A stretch of 64,000 nucleotides of DNA from Steromphala cineraria (lineage: Eukaryota > Mollusca > Gastropoda > Trochida > Trochidae): NCBI GenBank assembly GCA_916613615.1, contig OU744733.1:35751939-35815938 (forward strand). Direction: 5' to 3'. Each line of letters starts with the position of its first letter. Within the stretch, counting starts at the first letter, position 1. A program made the position numbers and the translations under genes. Positions 33,802 to 46,492 of this stretch are shown piece by piece. The notes beneath the pieces are model-generated. The model did not search any database. It was not told the origin of the DNA and saw nothing but the letters and a program-made list of their open reading frames with translations.

Positions 33802-35465
33802 GGCCACACAAAATTAATTACTTGATTTACGGATTTCTGGAGGTCAAAATGGCTAAAGGCAGGAGGGAAAATAAAATTAAAAAAAAAAGCTTTTTGGTCT
33901 AGTGTCGACAAAGATTTGCCTGAAAACTGATTTACACGAGACCGGCGAAAACACCGATATATATCTTAAATTTTTATTATTGTTTTGTTTTTCATTACAC
34001 AGATTTTGTTTTATTGTATCATGCATGCAGAAGTAAGTACTATCTGTGTAAAAGGATTTTTTATCAATAGATATATTTTGTCTAAAAAAAACTTAATAAT
34101 GGGACATTTAAAATTATAAGTCTATCATTTAAAATAATATAACTCATTCTGAAAATCTATCATGCAAAAGAAATTGTTTTTATCTTTTGCCCTGATCAAT
34201 CTTAATTTTATAGTTTTTTAATCTGATTGCAAAATAAATTTGATTGAATATATAATAAGAAGTATTCTGATAAAATTTATTAAGAAAATCACACTTACAA
34301 CAAAATCAATAATTAATGAAATAAATAAAGATTGTTTATATTAATCAATCTCGAGATAGACTCATTTCTAATTCTATAAATAAAACCTTGTTTGTGACTA
34401 TTTCTGCAACAATCAGATAAAAATGTTTACCTTATACCACTTGAAAAATAACTAGTCTGTTGACGACTTGCGAACGCCGATTATCAACATTGCTAGCAAT
34501 TTTCATGCACTTAAATTTTGACGAATTTGTAAATAGTCTTATTAAAACTGTCTCATATAATCGTAGAATTATCCGTAGTTTGTGAACTTGCTGTCTAAAA
34601 GCGTAAGTTTAAATCGTTTTTCAAAAGGATGCAAGAAAACAAAACCACGAAGTGCCGAAGTCAAATGGCCATGTTCAGAATAACATGCGGTCGTAACATT
34701 TTCCTGACAACACATTACCGATAAGATATTAAATGTCTAAATAAAACAAGTTTTTGGATGAAATTTTCTGATGATTTATTTAACAACAAAGATGCAATGA
34801 ATTCATTTTTCTAATTTACATATTACTTGAAGAAAAAACGATCAAAATGTTATACTTAGCTCGAAATAATATTTATAATGACTATATGTCGTCAAGAAAA
34901 TACGATTGTAATTTCAAACGGTGTTTCCTTTCGTAACTGCTGTCAGATAAAGTTGACAAATTCATTGCATATTCTTTGATCTTTTGCGATATAATTGATA
35001 TTTTGAATTATGATAGCGGTTCTTTGGTTCTATTTAAGTCCATCGTATTTGAATATTTATATTTCGTTACGCATATAATTTTATTCAATCAAAATTTACC
35101 TTCGTAATTTGGAATGAAAACAAACCAGTAACTAATTTCTGAAACACCGGTTTGGGGAAAACAACGTGCTTTCGAGATTGTATCTTTGACGACGATGTGT
35201 TTAAACTTTAAACTTTGATAAATTACGAAGAAGGGCAGGAAATTTGTAACATTAAACAATGATAATGGGTGACACACTTTCTCGAGCGAGTACTTTTGGC
35301 AGTCTCCCTTTTACTGTTCGTATTTTCGTAATATTTTAGATTTTTTTCCAGTGGCAATGCAACATTTTTTATTGAGCGGGGTTCAAAAAAACATTTTTTA
35401 TTTTGGGAATTTGCCAAAATCGTAGTCGGCGGATCCGTAAATCAACTAATTAATTTGGTCTCGCC
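33802..35465. mobile_element. Harbinger-type non-autonomous element, TTA TSD (unit 1 only)
   Basis: 1664 bp. The left end GGCCACACAAAATTAATTAC and the complement of the right end GGCGAGACCAAATTAATTAG form terminal inverted repeats of about 33 bp with four mismatches, both continuing TTGATTTACGGAT. TTA flanks both sides (33799-33801, 35466-35468). Unit 2 has the empty site GGAAATTATTCAT with one TTA. A 3-bp TTA/TAA duplication and a GG start are typical of PIF/Harbinger elements. The short frames inside (35089-35277, 35223-35417) show no transposase or Myb-like motif, so it is non-autonomous or too decayed. Confidence 0.75.
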
Positions 35466-35730
35466 TTATTCATATAAAACTACCTTTTCATTTTCTAATT
35501 TGTATATGTCCGAATAAGAGTTTAAATAGATATATAAATTGTAAAGTTAAATTTAGTTTGTAAGCCTTAAGGATCCTTAGGCCATTTGTTCTTCATATAA
35601 TTTTAAGTCAATGAAGTTCCTTCATATCAATCAAACTAAACATCTTGTACATTGTCTAAAACAATTTTTAGAGTGTTCTGACAATCTAAATAAATTAAGA
35701 TCAACAGGTTTTATATTTGGTCATACTGTT

Positions 35731-36341
35731 GATCTAAGATTGGCCCGTAAGGCGGGTCATCCCGCTGACCTCTGAAATCAGCTGCTTGGCCAATCAGAAA
35801 AGTTGCCCTAGCCTCAGATTGCTTGGATGTATTAATAGATTATATTTTTTCATTTAAAAATGATAAGCGTATTTGCTAGTTGTCAATGACAAATGATGAT
35901 TGCACATCGCCCAGATACTACCATGACTAATAATAATCACAAAGTTAGAGCATGATCAATGTCAATATTTACAAAAATCCTCATGCAATGGGAGGTAACT
36001 CTTTTTTTTTATCGTTTGTACAAATTTCTTTCGTTTCCATCCAATTATTTTTTAAAATAGTGATTTTTTGTCAATCATAAATCTAAAAATGTTTCATACA
36101 ACCAAAATAAAGCCAACCTACTGATATTTTTATTATCAGTATCAAGAACAAGATCTGTTTTTCACAATGCGCACTGTTATTGAGAACAGGCAATAAGCTA
36201 TCATATGTTTCTTCCGTTCCCACATTGAATGAGCGACTATTAACTGTTTGTGACGTCGAATTTGATTGATCAAATCGCGAATTCATTATTTGCATACAAA
36301 AAGTCACCAGGACGACCTCTCACACTGGTCAATCTTAGATC
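35731..36341. mobile_element. 611-bp element with GATCTAAGATTG ends
   Basis: Inverted ends are GATCTAAGATTGGCCCG at 35731 and, as the complement at 36341, GATCTAAGATTGACCAG. Partial similarity continues inward for about 40 bp (GGTCATCCCGCTGACC versus GGTCGTCCTGGTGACC). No target duplication is clear. The unit 2 copy at 59671-60385 carries about 100 extra bases near 59755-59860. Confidence 0.5.
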
Positions 36342-36793
36342 AGATAAGATAAGATAAGAAAAGACTTTATTATCCCGAAGGAAATTTTGGTTACATTGTA
36401 AACACATTCAAACAATACAAAACAATGAGTGACAACATATACACACAAACGAGCACTAGACCATAAAAAATAAGTAAATAAATAGGTAAGAGCACTAAAA
36501 TAATAGATTACTTTATAAGATTAAATGGAGTGATGTAAAATTGTCGAAAAATTGTTAACAAATGATTAACTTTTATTTAAATGTTTTATACCGGCTGGTA
36601 CAAAAGAATGACAGAACCTGTTTGTTCTAGCTATCGGCATGCGCAGACGACGTCCAGAAGGGAGAAATTCAAAATCATAGAAAAGAACATGGGAGCTGTC
36701 ATTTAAATTTTTTTGCACTTTTTTTAACAATTTGCCGGTCGTAAAGTTCGCCGATTGATATTATTGAATCAGTGCCAATGATTTTTCGTGCTG
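36342..36793 (-). pseudogene. L2/CR1-like LINE 3' end
   Basis: On the minus strand: LTARKIIGTDSIISIGELYD then RQIVKKSAKKFK, and after a stop and frame change, FEFLPSGRRLRMPIARTNRF followed by CHSFVPAGIKHLNKS. LPSGRR-R-P..RTNR-..SF.P..I..LN is the recognisable C-terminus of L2/CR1-like ORF2 proteins. The 3' UTR ends with CCTTCGGGATAATAAAGTC and a short TCTTATC-type microsatellite tail at 36342-36362, as usual for this group. Only the 3' UTR part survives in unit 2 (60386-60495), where it is cut by the unit 2/unit 3 junction. Confidence 0.8.
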
Positions 36794-37332
36794 TCAACAG
36801 TATGACCAAATATTAAACCTGTTGATCTAAATTTATTTAGATTGGGTGTTCTGACAATGTGTCATTGAATAACCAATATTCACCTTATTCTAATATCAAA
36901 CAGCAATTAATGAAGACATGCATAAATGGGTTAATGCAGGTTATTCCCATGTGAAATTCTTTTGTTAAAGGGGCAGAAGCACGGGGTTTTTTTTAAATTT
37001 AATACTTTCAATTTTCACTGATAATTGTACGTTGATGCTACATCTATTATTTTGATAGTAGCAAAAATGTCATAACACAAACCAATCATCCATAGTCAGA
37101 GAACAAATTATAAAGATTCACATAAAGTTCATTGACGACCACCTTTAATTCATTATGTGAAAGAAAAAGAATCGTGTGGCTGAACTTTTACCTTATATTC
37201 CACTTCAACGTGCTACTGCCTTCCTTGCTTCTTTTACAGAGAAAGTTTAAAACCTTATTTCTCTCAAATATGCAGCTGTAGTTTGGCAATGAATCTGGAT
37301 GAAGATATTTAAAAACATGAATCTCTTCATGA
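36452..37332. other. Spacer between units 1 and 2
   Basis: Contains the 5' part of the LINE remnant, the right arm of the composite structure and one MITE. No equivalent stands between units 2 and 3, where the sequence jumps from the LINE 3' UTR straight into unit 3. Confidence 0.6.
36969..37222 (+). mobile_element. piggyBac-type MITE, diverged
   Basis: TTAA then AGGGGCAGAAGCACG at the left, and AACGTGCTACTGCC at the right without a clear TTAA. About 100 bp shorter than full length. It lies in the unit 1/unit 2 spacer. Confidence 0.65.
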
Positions 37333-38228
37333 TCTTATTTCGAAAATAAAAAAATAGTGTATAAAACAAAATAACAGAGCAACCAAGGAATAAATAACAG
37401 CTTGGACAGTCAGAATGCTTTAAATGTACACCGATATCGTGACAGAAAGCAATTTGATAGTTTTCTAAAAGTTTACTCCCACTTTGTTTATTTAACAACC
37501 TAAGTGGATGCTTTGTTTGTCCAAGAGAGTTAATTGTATTTAAAATGACCGTCATTAACATGTAAACTTGGTTCGAGTCAATTACAGATATTCTATTGTT
37601 TTCCTTATCTTACTTTGAAATTGTCACGAATTTGTATTGAAGACCAGTCCATTCCATTCGTCAAATAGCCACATTTTCTGTTGCATAACTCCCATGTATA
37701 AAGTGCAAAAAATCTTATTTTTAGCGGGAGCTTAAAGGATAATGATTAAGAGGGTTACCAGTTAGTGTAATTAATTAAATACAATTGGTAGAACTTCATC
37801 AAAGAGCATGCTTTTTTATCAATATGAGAAAATGCTTACTTTTTTTCTGATCGAGTTCAATTTTAACTTCCTTCCACCAAAAAAGAATAGTGTGGATGTA
37901 TTTTGTAGTTATAAACTTGAATGCGAAACAATGGTAGCTAGGTTTTTGTTAACATGATGATTGAAACAAATTGTTTTTATAAATCAATATAGCAAGTTCA
38001 AACCTTCAAAGTCTTTTAAAGATCAATTTTGCCCAGCGAATCATTAATTAAAGGATGTTAAACATAATTGAGTTAATCTTTGAATCGATACTTGAAGAAA
38101 GTGGAACAAGTTTTGAAGACATCATTACATACTGTTCAGCACGTACTTCAGTTAACCCTTTTTTGATGCAGTTGAACAATCTTGAATTACCAGGTGGACA
38201 TTTTCTCAAGTCTATTTTAGGAACAATC

Positions 38229-38300
38229 TCTCCCCACAGAGGAAGATCAAGTCATGAAAAATTGATACAGCCTCTTCTTTTGAAGTTATTTATCACAGTT
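38229..38300 (+). mobile_element. Solo end of Mutator-type MITE, unit 2
   Basis: Counterpart of 9336-9400. A 115-residue frame (38055-38402) runs across it but is broken in units 1 and 3. Confidence 0.6.
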
Positions 38301-38678
38301 ATAGAAAAACTATTTCGAATGAGTTCCGATATCCTTACAGAATTTTTACCATGTAGCATATACGATTCAAACATGCAAAGAGGACATATTACTCAGAGTT
38401 AGTCGTGAAACTATCGAGATTTTATCAATGTTAGTTGTGACTAACCATTTGATCTGTTTTTGCAACTGTAGAAAAAAATGAGTTCATACTCGTGCTATTC
38501 GCTCAAATTTCTTACGGGACCTTGTAGTCTCAGTATAACACTTAATTAATTGGGTAGATTAAGGACGTTTAACTTGCTGTATTTTTACTGCTGACACTTC
38601 TTGAAATGATCGCATTGACTCACATTTGAGAGAGGTTACCAAATATTTGACTTAATTTCCTACGATGTTATAGAATTA

Positions 38679-39014
38679 CATTCTCTCTCCACAGAGGCAG
38701 ATCAAGTCATGAAATGTTGATACAGCCAATGTTCTATTACGTTGAAATCCGTGGTTTCCGGCAGTTTCCCTTGGCGGAGAAAAATGCACCACAATCCATT
38801 TGAATTTCTTTATCAAATGACAAAGCTACTCGCATTGAAAGAGTGGTTTATATCACAATGCTTTTGCCATGATTCCTTTTTAATTATTTGATTATGGTTT
38901 TAAAACAGTGTCGCTGATTGCACAACTAACTTTGATTGCCTCCAATCAGGCATCTCCCATTCTATCCCACAAGGGGCTTGATCTGGCTTGATCTGCTTCT
39001 GTGGTGAGAGAATG
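38679..39014 (-). mobile_element. Mutator-type MITE, unit 2 copy
   Basis: Same insertion as 9802-10157, with ATAGAATTA at 38670-38678 and 39015-39023. About 20 bp shorter, the loss falling near the right end, where AACAGAAGCTGTATCAAC is missing. Confidence 0.8.
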
Positions 39015-40371
39015 ATAGAATTAATAAGTGTCATCAAAATTAATATTAAAAGCGCTATCAAAACATTCCTTCCTTTTATATAACGTATATTTTATCATGG
39101 AAAATCCAATTACTTTACAAAATCAGAGAATATGTTCCCTCTTTATTTCAATGTAATCTTTCTTTGCGTGGGAGTTGTTTTGGTTATCTAAGAAGTAAAC
39201 AATTAGGCTTTAATGACATTTTGACAATGCCTTTGAAATACGTCTAGAGAGTTTTAGCATGATGGGGATTAAACAGTCAAACAAAATTATCTGCATGTAT
39301 GTATTATTCACACAAGCAGTATATCAAAATATATGCTAAAACTGATCATTCAACTTCAGTCGGGCTGGGGGGATAAGCCATTTCACCTGATGGCTCTTGT
39401 ATAGAACAGAGGCTGTATCAACATTTCATGACTTGATCTGCCTCTTACAAAATCAGAGTATATTTTCCCTCTTTACTTCACTGTTATCTGTCTTTGTTGG
39501 AGTTTTCGTGGGAGTTGTTTTGGTTATCTAGGAAGTAAACAATTAGGCTTTACTGACATTTTGACAATGCCTTTGAAATAGGTCTAGAGAGTTTTAGCAT
39601 GTAGGTGTATATGTATATATATCAAGTCAAACTGAAGTATCTGTGCTCTGGCATAAACATTTAGACTTAGATTATGTTCTGAAGTTGTCATAATCTGTAA
39701 CTCTTATACAATTTGACAGATATGATCTCTCGATTTGAAACGAATATTCTCGTAACATTTTAAAAATTGACTTTCGGTTTTCATATAAATATAAGTTATT
39801 GTTGAGTATGTTTACTCAAATCAATTGATATTTTATCAAACTTTGTAACTCATATCTGATTCTCAGTGGCAGGTTTGATCCAAAAACAACTAGTTCATTG
39901 ATAATACAAATATGAAATCAATTAATCAAGTCAAACCTTAACTTTGAATTGCTTGTTTCATAAATTCTGCCAAAGACTACAACGATTATAAATTTCACAA
40001 AAATAACAGGATATAAAAATTTCATCGGTTTTATATAATATGCAAAGAACAAACCAAGAAAATTCCTTTTTATTTAAAACATTACCCAAGTCACATCGAG
40101 TTTTTGTGAATTCAATTATGTCTTTCTTTTCATCAAGGATGGAAATGTTTTAGAGACTACTAGCAAATGCAAATGATACAGTAACGCTGGGAATCAACAG
40201 CTTTTGTCACGAAAGGTTAGCCTGATATTTAACAGGTTTAACAAGTTCGTTACATACATCAGATAAAACGTTGTTCTCTTATTTATTTCTGAGTCACATG
40301 AGTCCTTCTTTCTGTTTCAAGCTGGGGCGTACTTCAAGATCAAACCAGGATGTTTATCAAAAATTCTATTT

Positions 40372-40890
40372 TTGATGAAGCTAGTTGATAATGATAAATG
40401 CACATTTTGTAAACATGCCTCAGAAGATATCTCACATGTATACTTTGACTGTGAATTTGTAAAGAACTTTTGGCAAGACTTGAAAATGCTTATTAATAAT
40501 CATTTTCATTTTAACATCATACTTTCAAAATTTGATACCTTTGATATACTAAAATAGCCAAAAGATATTTATGTCTCAAGTATAAGACAACATGTACTAT
40601 CTTCTGAGGAGTTTCTAAAATATCTTAAAATGACAAGTTCAATTGAAACAATTATTTCTAGGAAGAATAACAGATAAGAAGTATTTATTAGGAAATGGAT
40701 CCAGTTGCCAAATGATACTAGGCATTGAATGAAGCTCTCATAAAATATTTACCCACATTGTCCATACAGCCCTATGTTGATTTTGTATACACTTAACTCT
40801 GCTACTTTTGCAAATGTACTTGCCTCATCATGTAACTTGTATAAATGATTTCAAATGGAATACAAAAAATAAAAATAAAAATTCTTCTTT
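40372..40890 (+). pseudogene. LINE 3' remnant, unit 2 copy
   Basis: Counterpart of 11497-12035. The CTFCKHASEDISHVYFDCEF segment is identical. One extra base upstream of the ATG puts the preceding codons in another frame. The same internal stops as in unit 1. Confidence 0.75.
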
Positions 40891-42515
40891 TAGAGGTAAT
40901 GACACAGGCGATCCTTGTTTTTGCTAAAAGAATTCTGTGTGATGTCAAAATTCTTCTTTCGGATTTTGGATCTCTTTAATCTTTTCGATAAAAGATTGCA
41001 TACAAAAACAATTATTAAATCAGTCAATATCAATTTTTTAAATAATTTTGAGCTGAAAGATATGTGAAACACAGAATGCTTATTTTCAAACCAAATATAC
41101 ATGCATATGCAGTTTCAATGGTTATCTGCCATAGACCCCTTAATCAGAGTTCATAGCAAGATGGCAATCTACTTTGTTTTCTTTTTGGTTAGTTTCTTTT
41201 TTTAAATAATGTCTTTTTTATGTCAACATTTGACATATCAACCTTATTTTAAGGCAAAACTTTACCCCCTGTGTGTACTGTTTACATGACAAAATTTGCA
41301 AATTTGCCCTTGGGGGTATTTTACCCTCGGGGGTAAACGGTGCATGTAAGCGCGGCTTTAATAAAACTCAAATAACTATCAGCAAGGAGCACTGGGATAT
41401 TTCATTCTTTCTAAATTAGGCTTTATAATGTAATGGATACACGTCTAGACATTTCTACTAATTAAAAGATCTTTCTGTGAATGGCATCAGAGGATGTGGT
41501 TCACAATAAGAACCTCATCTGAAAAGTGTCTATAGCTATTAGTACATGTAATGAGAGAAGCCCTATTGATATTCCATACAAGTAAAGTTCAGTACAAAAA
41601 GGGAGTCATCACTATCGGAAGTCCCTTAGACTAACATGTTAATTAAGTGTTGCAAGACTAATTTTGTTTTTGAATTGAAATCTTTTAATTTTCAACATTT
41701 ACACAAAACTAGTAAATCCCCTTAGCTACACGTACATAATTACCTTTATCTACAGATCCGTTCAATACTTTGTAACAGACAATGCGACACATATACAAAT
41801 GTTTGGGAAAATTAATGAAAAGAATACATAATGATGTCAACTACATTTTAGACATCATTGCCATTTTCCCACGTTTAGATACCATCGGATTGATGTCTTG
41901 AGAGTGACTCAAATTCCTCTTTTCATAATGGTCAAAAGACGTTTCTGCTTTTATCGTGTAGGCGTTATTTTCAATTAACCTGGATGTTATGCTGAGAAGT
42001 TTGATAAGGTTTGAAGACTTCGGAAAGTATCTTCAAATCGAAATTAAACATCTTTGCACTGGCATAGAGGACTTTATAAAGCTTTGGTATCAAATTGTCA
42101 CACTCTGTAATTCAAGATTTATACTAAGTGACGGTTTGAAGGTCAAAATTAAACAAACTTTGCAAACTTCTTGGAAAGTGCAACCTGTAAAGCTCAAGGC
42201 TTTAATCAAAATTATCTAGGTTGGATATAATAAATTGTAACATGACTTCGGTGAATACTCCTTTCTTATTGGTTGATTCCCAGTGTTAAATGGCAATGAA
42301 CACCCGCAAATTGGCTGAGGCGAATCACCGCGAAAGGATACATTATTTGGACCGCCTCAACATAAAAATGTTATGATTCTCCCAATAATCCTGCCCGAAT
42401 CACATTTTACTGCTGTTGTTGTAATGTTCTAACTTGCTAACGCCGTCGGTTTTAAACTAATTTGAATAACAATGAATCCCGGAAATTTTACAAACGCAAC
42501 TATTTATCTTCTAAT

Positions 42516-43030
42516 TGTTTCTATCATCACAGAGAAAGATCTAGTTATGAAATGTTGTTACAGCCTCTATTCTTATTCGCCGAGTTTGTGGGGTAGAATG
42601 GGTCAGTCAAATTCTAAGTTTTTATTGGAGGCAATCAAACTTAGTTGTGCAATCAGTGATGCCGTTCTAAAATCGACATTTGGGCTACTGAATCATGGCA
42701 AAAGCATTGTGATATCAGCAACCCTTTCCATGTGAGAAGCGTTGTAATTTGCTAGAAAAATTCAAATGGCTTGTGGTGCATTTTTTTCCGCCAGAGGAAA
42801 CTGCCGGAACCCAGGGATTTGGTCCAATAAGAACAGAGGCTCGATCAACATTTCATGACTTGATCTGCCTCTGTGGGGAGAGAATGTTCACTTCCTGTTA
42901 TACAAAAATTGCACCACAGTTCATTTGAATTTCCTAAGCAACATTACTTGATCTGCCTCTGTGGGGAGAGAATGAAGAACAGGGGCTCGATCAACATTTC
43001 ATGACTTGATCTGCCTCTGTGGGGAGAGAA
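42516..43030 (+). mobile_element. Mutator-type MITE with repeated right ends, unit 2
   Basis: Nearly identical to 13661-14170, including the two extra right ends and both TTCACTTCC flanks, so this rearrangement predates the duplication or was homogenised since. Confidence 0.7.
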
Positions 43031-43393
43031 TGTTCACTTCCTGTTATAGAAATCACAGCATGTAGCATGACAAGATAAAAAACCGCTTTTATAGTGTATG
43101 ATTCGTTCGTTGATTATTTGATAACCAATTCAGTCATAATGTAACTACCTCTTTCATCCATTTAAACTATTTTTATTTTTATTATTTATAAAAGACCTGA
43201 AAAGGGGTTGGACATTTTGATTTTTATCTTTGCATCAGAAGCCACAAAGATTGCGTTTCAACTAAGATCTAAAGATACAGACAATGAATAAGGGTAAAGA
43301 TAAGTTTTGCCACGTCCCAAGACGTTATGTTTTTTAAACTAATGAGAAATTGACCGACTCGATTACCGTACAGGTTTTCCTAGTCATTTTTAG

Positions 43394-43975
43394 CTCATCA
43401 GGTCTGAAAGACCCGATGGGCTTATGGCATGGCAAGGCGTCCGGCGTCCGGCCATCCGTCCGTCCGTCCATAAACTTTTTCGTCACATTTTCGACTTCTT
43501 CTCCAGAACCAATGACTCCAGAGAGCTGAAATTTGATGTACAGACTCCTTGGCCAATGGGGATTCTAAATTGTAGATTTTGTGACTCCATGACCCCAATT
43601 GGGGTCACAGGGGTCAAACCTTAAAAACCTATTTTCATATTGTCTCCAGTTCCAAAAGGTCTAGGGAGCTGAAAAGTTGAGTGAGTGAGTAGACTCCTTG
43701 GCCAATGGGGATTCTAAATTGTAGATTTCGTGACCCCATGACCCCAATTGGGGTCACAGGGGTCAAAACCTTAAAAACCTATTTTTATCTTCTTCTTTAG
43801 TTCCAAAAGGTCAAGAGAGCTGAAAAGTTGTGTGTAGACTCTTTGGCCAATTAAGATTCTAAATTTTACATTTGGTTACCCCTTGACCCCAATTGGGGTC
43901 ACATGGGTCAACACCTTAAAAAATTATTTCAATGAAAAGTCTGATGAGCTTCAGAGCCCATGGTTCTATGTTTTT
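43394..43975 (+). mobile_element. Repeat element with ~130-bp internal repeats, unit 2
   Basis: Counterpart of 14530-15109. The GTCC run is shorter by one GTCC step and changed (CATCCGTCCGTCCGTCCATA). Three internal units are retained. Confidence 0.75.
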
Positions 43976-44766
43976 TATTTTTTAAACTTTAGTCGATCAC
44001 AGCGCAACAGAGCTAACCTATTAGTAGCGTTTATGTCAGAGTATCAAATAACCTAATGTTATTGTCGTCCCAGACAAATGCTCTAGAGTGTCGATATTAG
44101 AGTTTGTAATGCATATAAATGGTCCATTATGTCTGAAGGAATATTTGGGGGAATTGCCATATGACCTTCTGATATACGTAAGTGTCACTATGAGCTACAT
44201 ACATACATCGACCTTTTCCGTAATTTTTACTAGATGATTATTTATTCGGTTATTGTTTGTATTAAATCTCAAAAGTTAACTCATTCTTTGCACAGACCTT
44301 GAGGTTCATTGTCTCATCCTGCCACGCTTCAGATAAGTCTCGTGAGACTTGAGTAACAAGTGGAATCAACTGTATGAAGGTATGATTACTCTGATTAATG
44401 ATGATATTAATATTTGTATTTACTTTCAAAAATAAGTTTTGTGGAAGGTTATCATCATTATCCTCATTTGATAATTGTTGTAATGTAAATCTGAAACTAT
44501 TATTACATTAAACATGTATAATCATGATGCATATACAGTAGAATACGGATATAACGAACTCCAAGGGACCAACGAATTTAGATATATCTTGTTTGCGCTA
44601 CTCGTGTTTAGCTGTCATACACAGGGCATTTGAAAAGGTTATGATACCTATATGTCACTTCACTTTTCACATAGGGCATTGCTTCAAAATGAAACAAATA
44701 TCCCAATATATTCTGAATTAATAAACCTTGGTTCACGTTTATTTTTAACGTAGTATAAATATCATT

Positions 44767-45300
44767 CTCTCTCCCCACAGCGGCAGCTCAGTCGTATCTG
44801 ACCAAGCCTCTGTTCTAATTAGCCAAAATCACTGGGTTCCTGCAGATTGCCCAAGCGACAAAAGTTGCAACACAAGATATCTCACTGCAGCAAAGGAAAA
44901 CAATTCTTTGATACCTTTGTTTGTGAGCATCCTTAACGGGGATATTGAAATGTTATGCCTTTGGGTTTGCTTTTACATTAACAGTGTGAGGGAAAATATT
45001 AGAAAATTAAAATATTGATTGGTTTTTTAAAAATTAAATTAAGACTGTTTTTAATAACTGGGTAAATTATTATTTGTTTTATGATTAATTTTATTTTCTA
45101 ATCAACCCCAAAAACTAATGAGACGGAAAAAATCGATCTTTTGTCAAATTAAGAGTTACATGTATTTCACCTGGATGTTAAATTCGTTTCACTGAAGTAT
45201 ACGAACTGACCGAGGCTGTACGAATGACCACTTTTAAAAAGGCGTCGCTGATTGCACAACTAACTTCGATTGCTTCCAATCAGACTTGTACCCTCCTGCC
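44767..45300 (-). mobile_element. Split Mutator-type MITE, unit 2
   Basis: The left end is better preserved than in unit 1: CATTCTCTCTCCCCACAGCG at 44764-44785. The interior resumes at about 45240 (GTCGCTGATTGCACAACTAA). Confidence 0.55.
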
Positions 45301-45349
45301 ACTTCTACCACTTCTACAAATTTTAATATACAAATGCAGACTTGAAAGA

Positions 45350-46175
45350 TCAGCGCATACATTATAACATGTACACGCAAACGCCCAAGCACACTAAAAC
45401 AAACAATAAAAAGAGCAAAAACAAACAGAAAAAGTACTTTTAATATTTAAACATTACATTCTTGATATAGACTGCAGGATGGCACTTATAGCAGTTAATT
45501 TAAGCAATTTCAATTTTGATAAGTGTATTTGATTTTACATAACTCTTTAATGAGTGTTTTGTTATCAAATACGGTATGAAATTAACTAATGATTAAGGTT
45601 TTGATAATCACATTTCCTGTTGATAATAATTTAATCTGAACGTAATTAAGAAATCTAATTTAACAAATTTAATTTATTCAATAGTAATATCAGCAAACCA
45701 ATAACCAAACAACATATAACCAAGTAGCAATCTGTTATTACGGTTTTTGACATACATGCTAGAATCTTTTTATTTAATATTCATATTAATTTTGATATTT
45801 TCTGATTTCTGATTTAAAATATGTATATTGTACAAAAACAAAACGTTCATCAGATTCACAGACATTCCTGTTCCCACAAATTATTTGCCTCCTACTAAAA
45901 TTGTACTTTTACCGTAAACATTTGTGATTCATATAATCTAATTTCTTTAGTATTTCACCTCATCTAACGGATGAGAAACATTTCTCAAATCTTGATTCCG
46001 TACATTTGTGAAAAGGCTTCATAATCGGTTCATAATTATATCCTTGACAACAATTGTTATTATTAAGCAGGTTTAAAACAGTGCTTGCTATGAAAAAAAT
46101 ATCTCTAGTTTAAAATATTGATTCTGTACAGTTGTGAAAAAGCTTCGTAATAGGTTTACAACAGTGCTTGCTATG
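45350..46175. other. Unit 2-specific AT-rich segment
   Basis: Replaces unit 1 16371-17150. It contains a repeated phrase (CAGTGCTTGCTATGAAAAAA at about 46079 and again near 46151). No gene seen. Confidence 0.45.
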
Positions 46176-46184
46176 AAAAAAGTA

Positions 46185-46492
46185 TCAAGTCATGAAGTGT
46201 TGATGGAGCCTCTGTTCTTATAAGACAAAATCCCTGGGTTCCGGCAGTTTCCCCTGGTGGAATTAATTGTACCTTAATCCGGTTGAAATTGTTTAGCAAA
46301 TGACAACGCTTCTCGCATGGAAAGGATGGTTCATATCACAATGCCTTTGCCATGGTTAAGTAACCAAATTGACAATTTAAGAACAGTGTCGATGATTGCA
46401 CAACTAACTTTGATTGCCTCCTATCAGGCATCTGCCATTCTAGCCCACAAACTTGGCCCATAAGAACAGAGGCTGTATCAATATTTCATGAC
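46185..46492 (-). mobile_element. Mutator-type MITE, ends truncated
   Basis: Near-complete interior: ATCAAGTCATGAAGTGTTGA at the left, CGGCAGTTTCCCCTGGTGG, GATTGCCTCCTATCAGGCAT, and AAGAACAGAGGCTGTATCAA at the right, cut off after ATTTCATGACC. The outermost parts of both terminal repeats are gone. Absent from unit 1. Confidence 0.65.

Larger units (their letters stand above)
8464..36451 (+). repeat. Unit 1 of large tandem segmental duplication
   Basis: From CATGATCTAATTTCG near 8464 onward, order and sequence match 37333 onward (unit 2), and from about 8590 also 60496 onward (unit 3). The unit ends inside a LINE 3' region at about 36451, where unit 2 also ends. At about 28 kb it is longer than unit 2 because it holds a 1.66-kb Harbinger-type element, a 1.62-kb ACGT-rich element, a piggyBac-type MITE and a stretch with RNase H remains that unit 2 lacks. 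Breakpoints were read by eye and may be off by tens of bases. Confidence 0.9.
35682..36844. mobile_element. Composite inverted-repeat structure enclosing LINE end
   Basis: Arms of about 51 bp at 35682-35732 and 36794-36844 are inverted copies (CAATCTAAATAAATT... and CAACAGG-TTTATATTTGGTCA). GTGTTCTGA lies directly outside the left arm (35673-35681) and one base outside the right arm (36846-36854), like a 9-bp target duplication. Between the arms are a second inverted-repeat element and the 3' end of a LINE. Unit 2 keeps the left arm (59622-59672) but is cut at 60495. Confidence 0.55.

Noticed and set aside
37247..37561. 104-residue minus-strand frame as a gene
   Set aside because: The upstream and downstream parts are not shared with unit 1. 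Only the middle is kept; treated as an unknown retained frame, not a gene.
38055..38402. 115-residue plus-strand frame in unit 2
   Set aside because: It runs through a solo MITE end and is interrupted in units 1 and 3.
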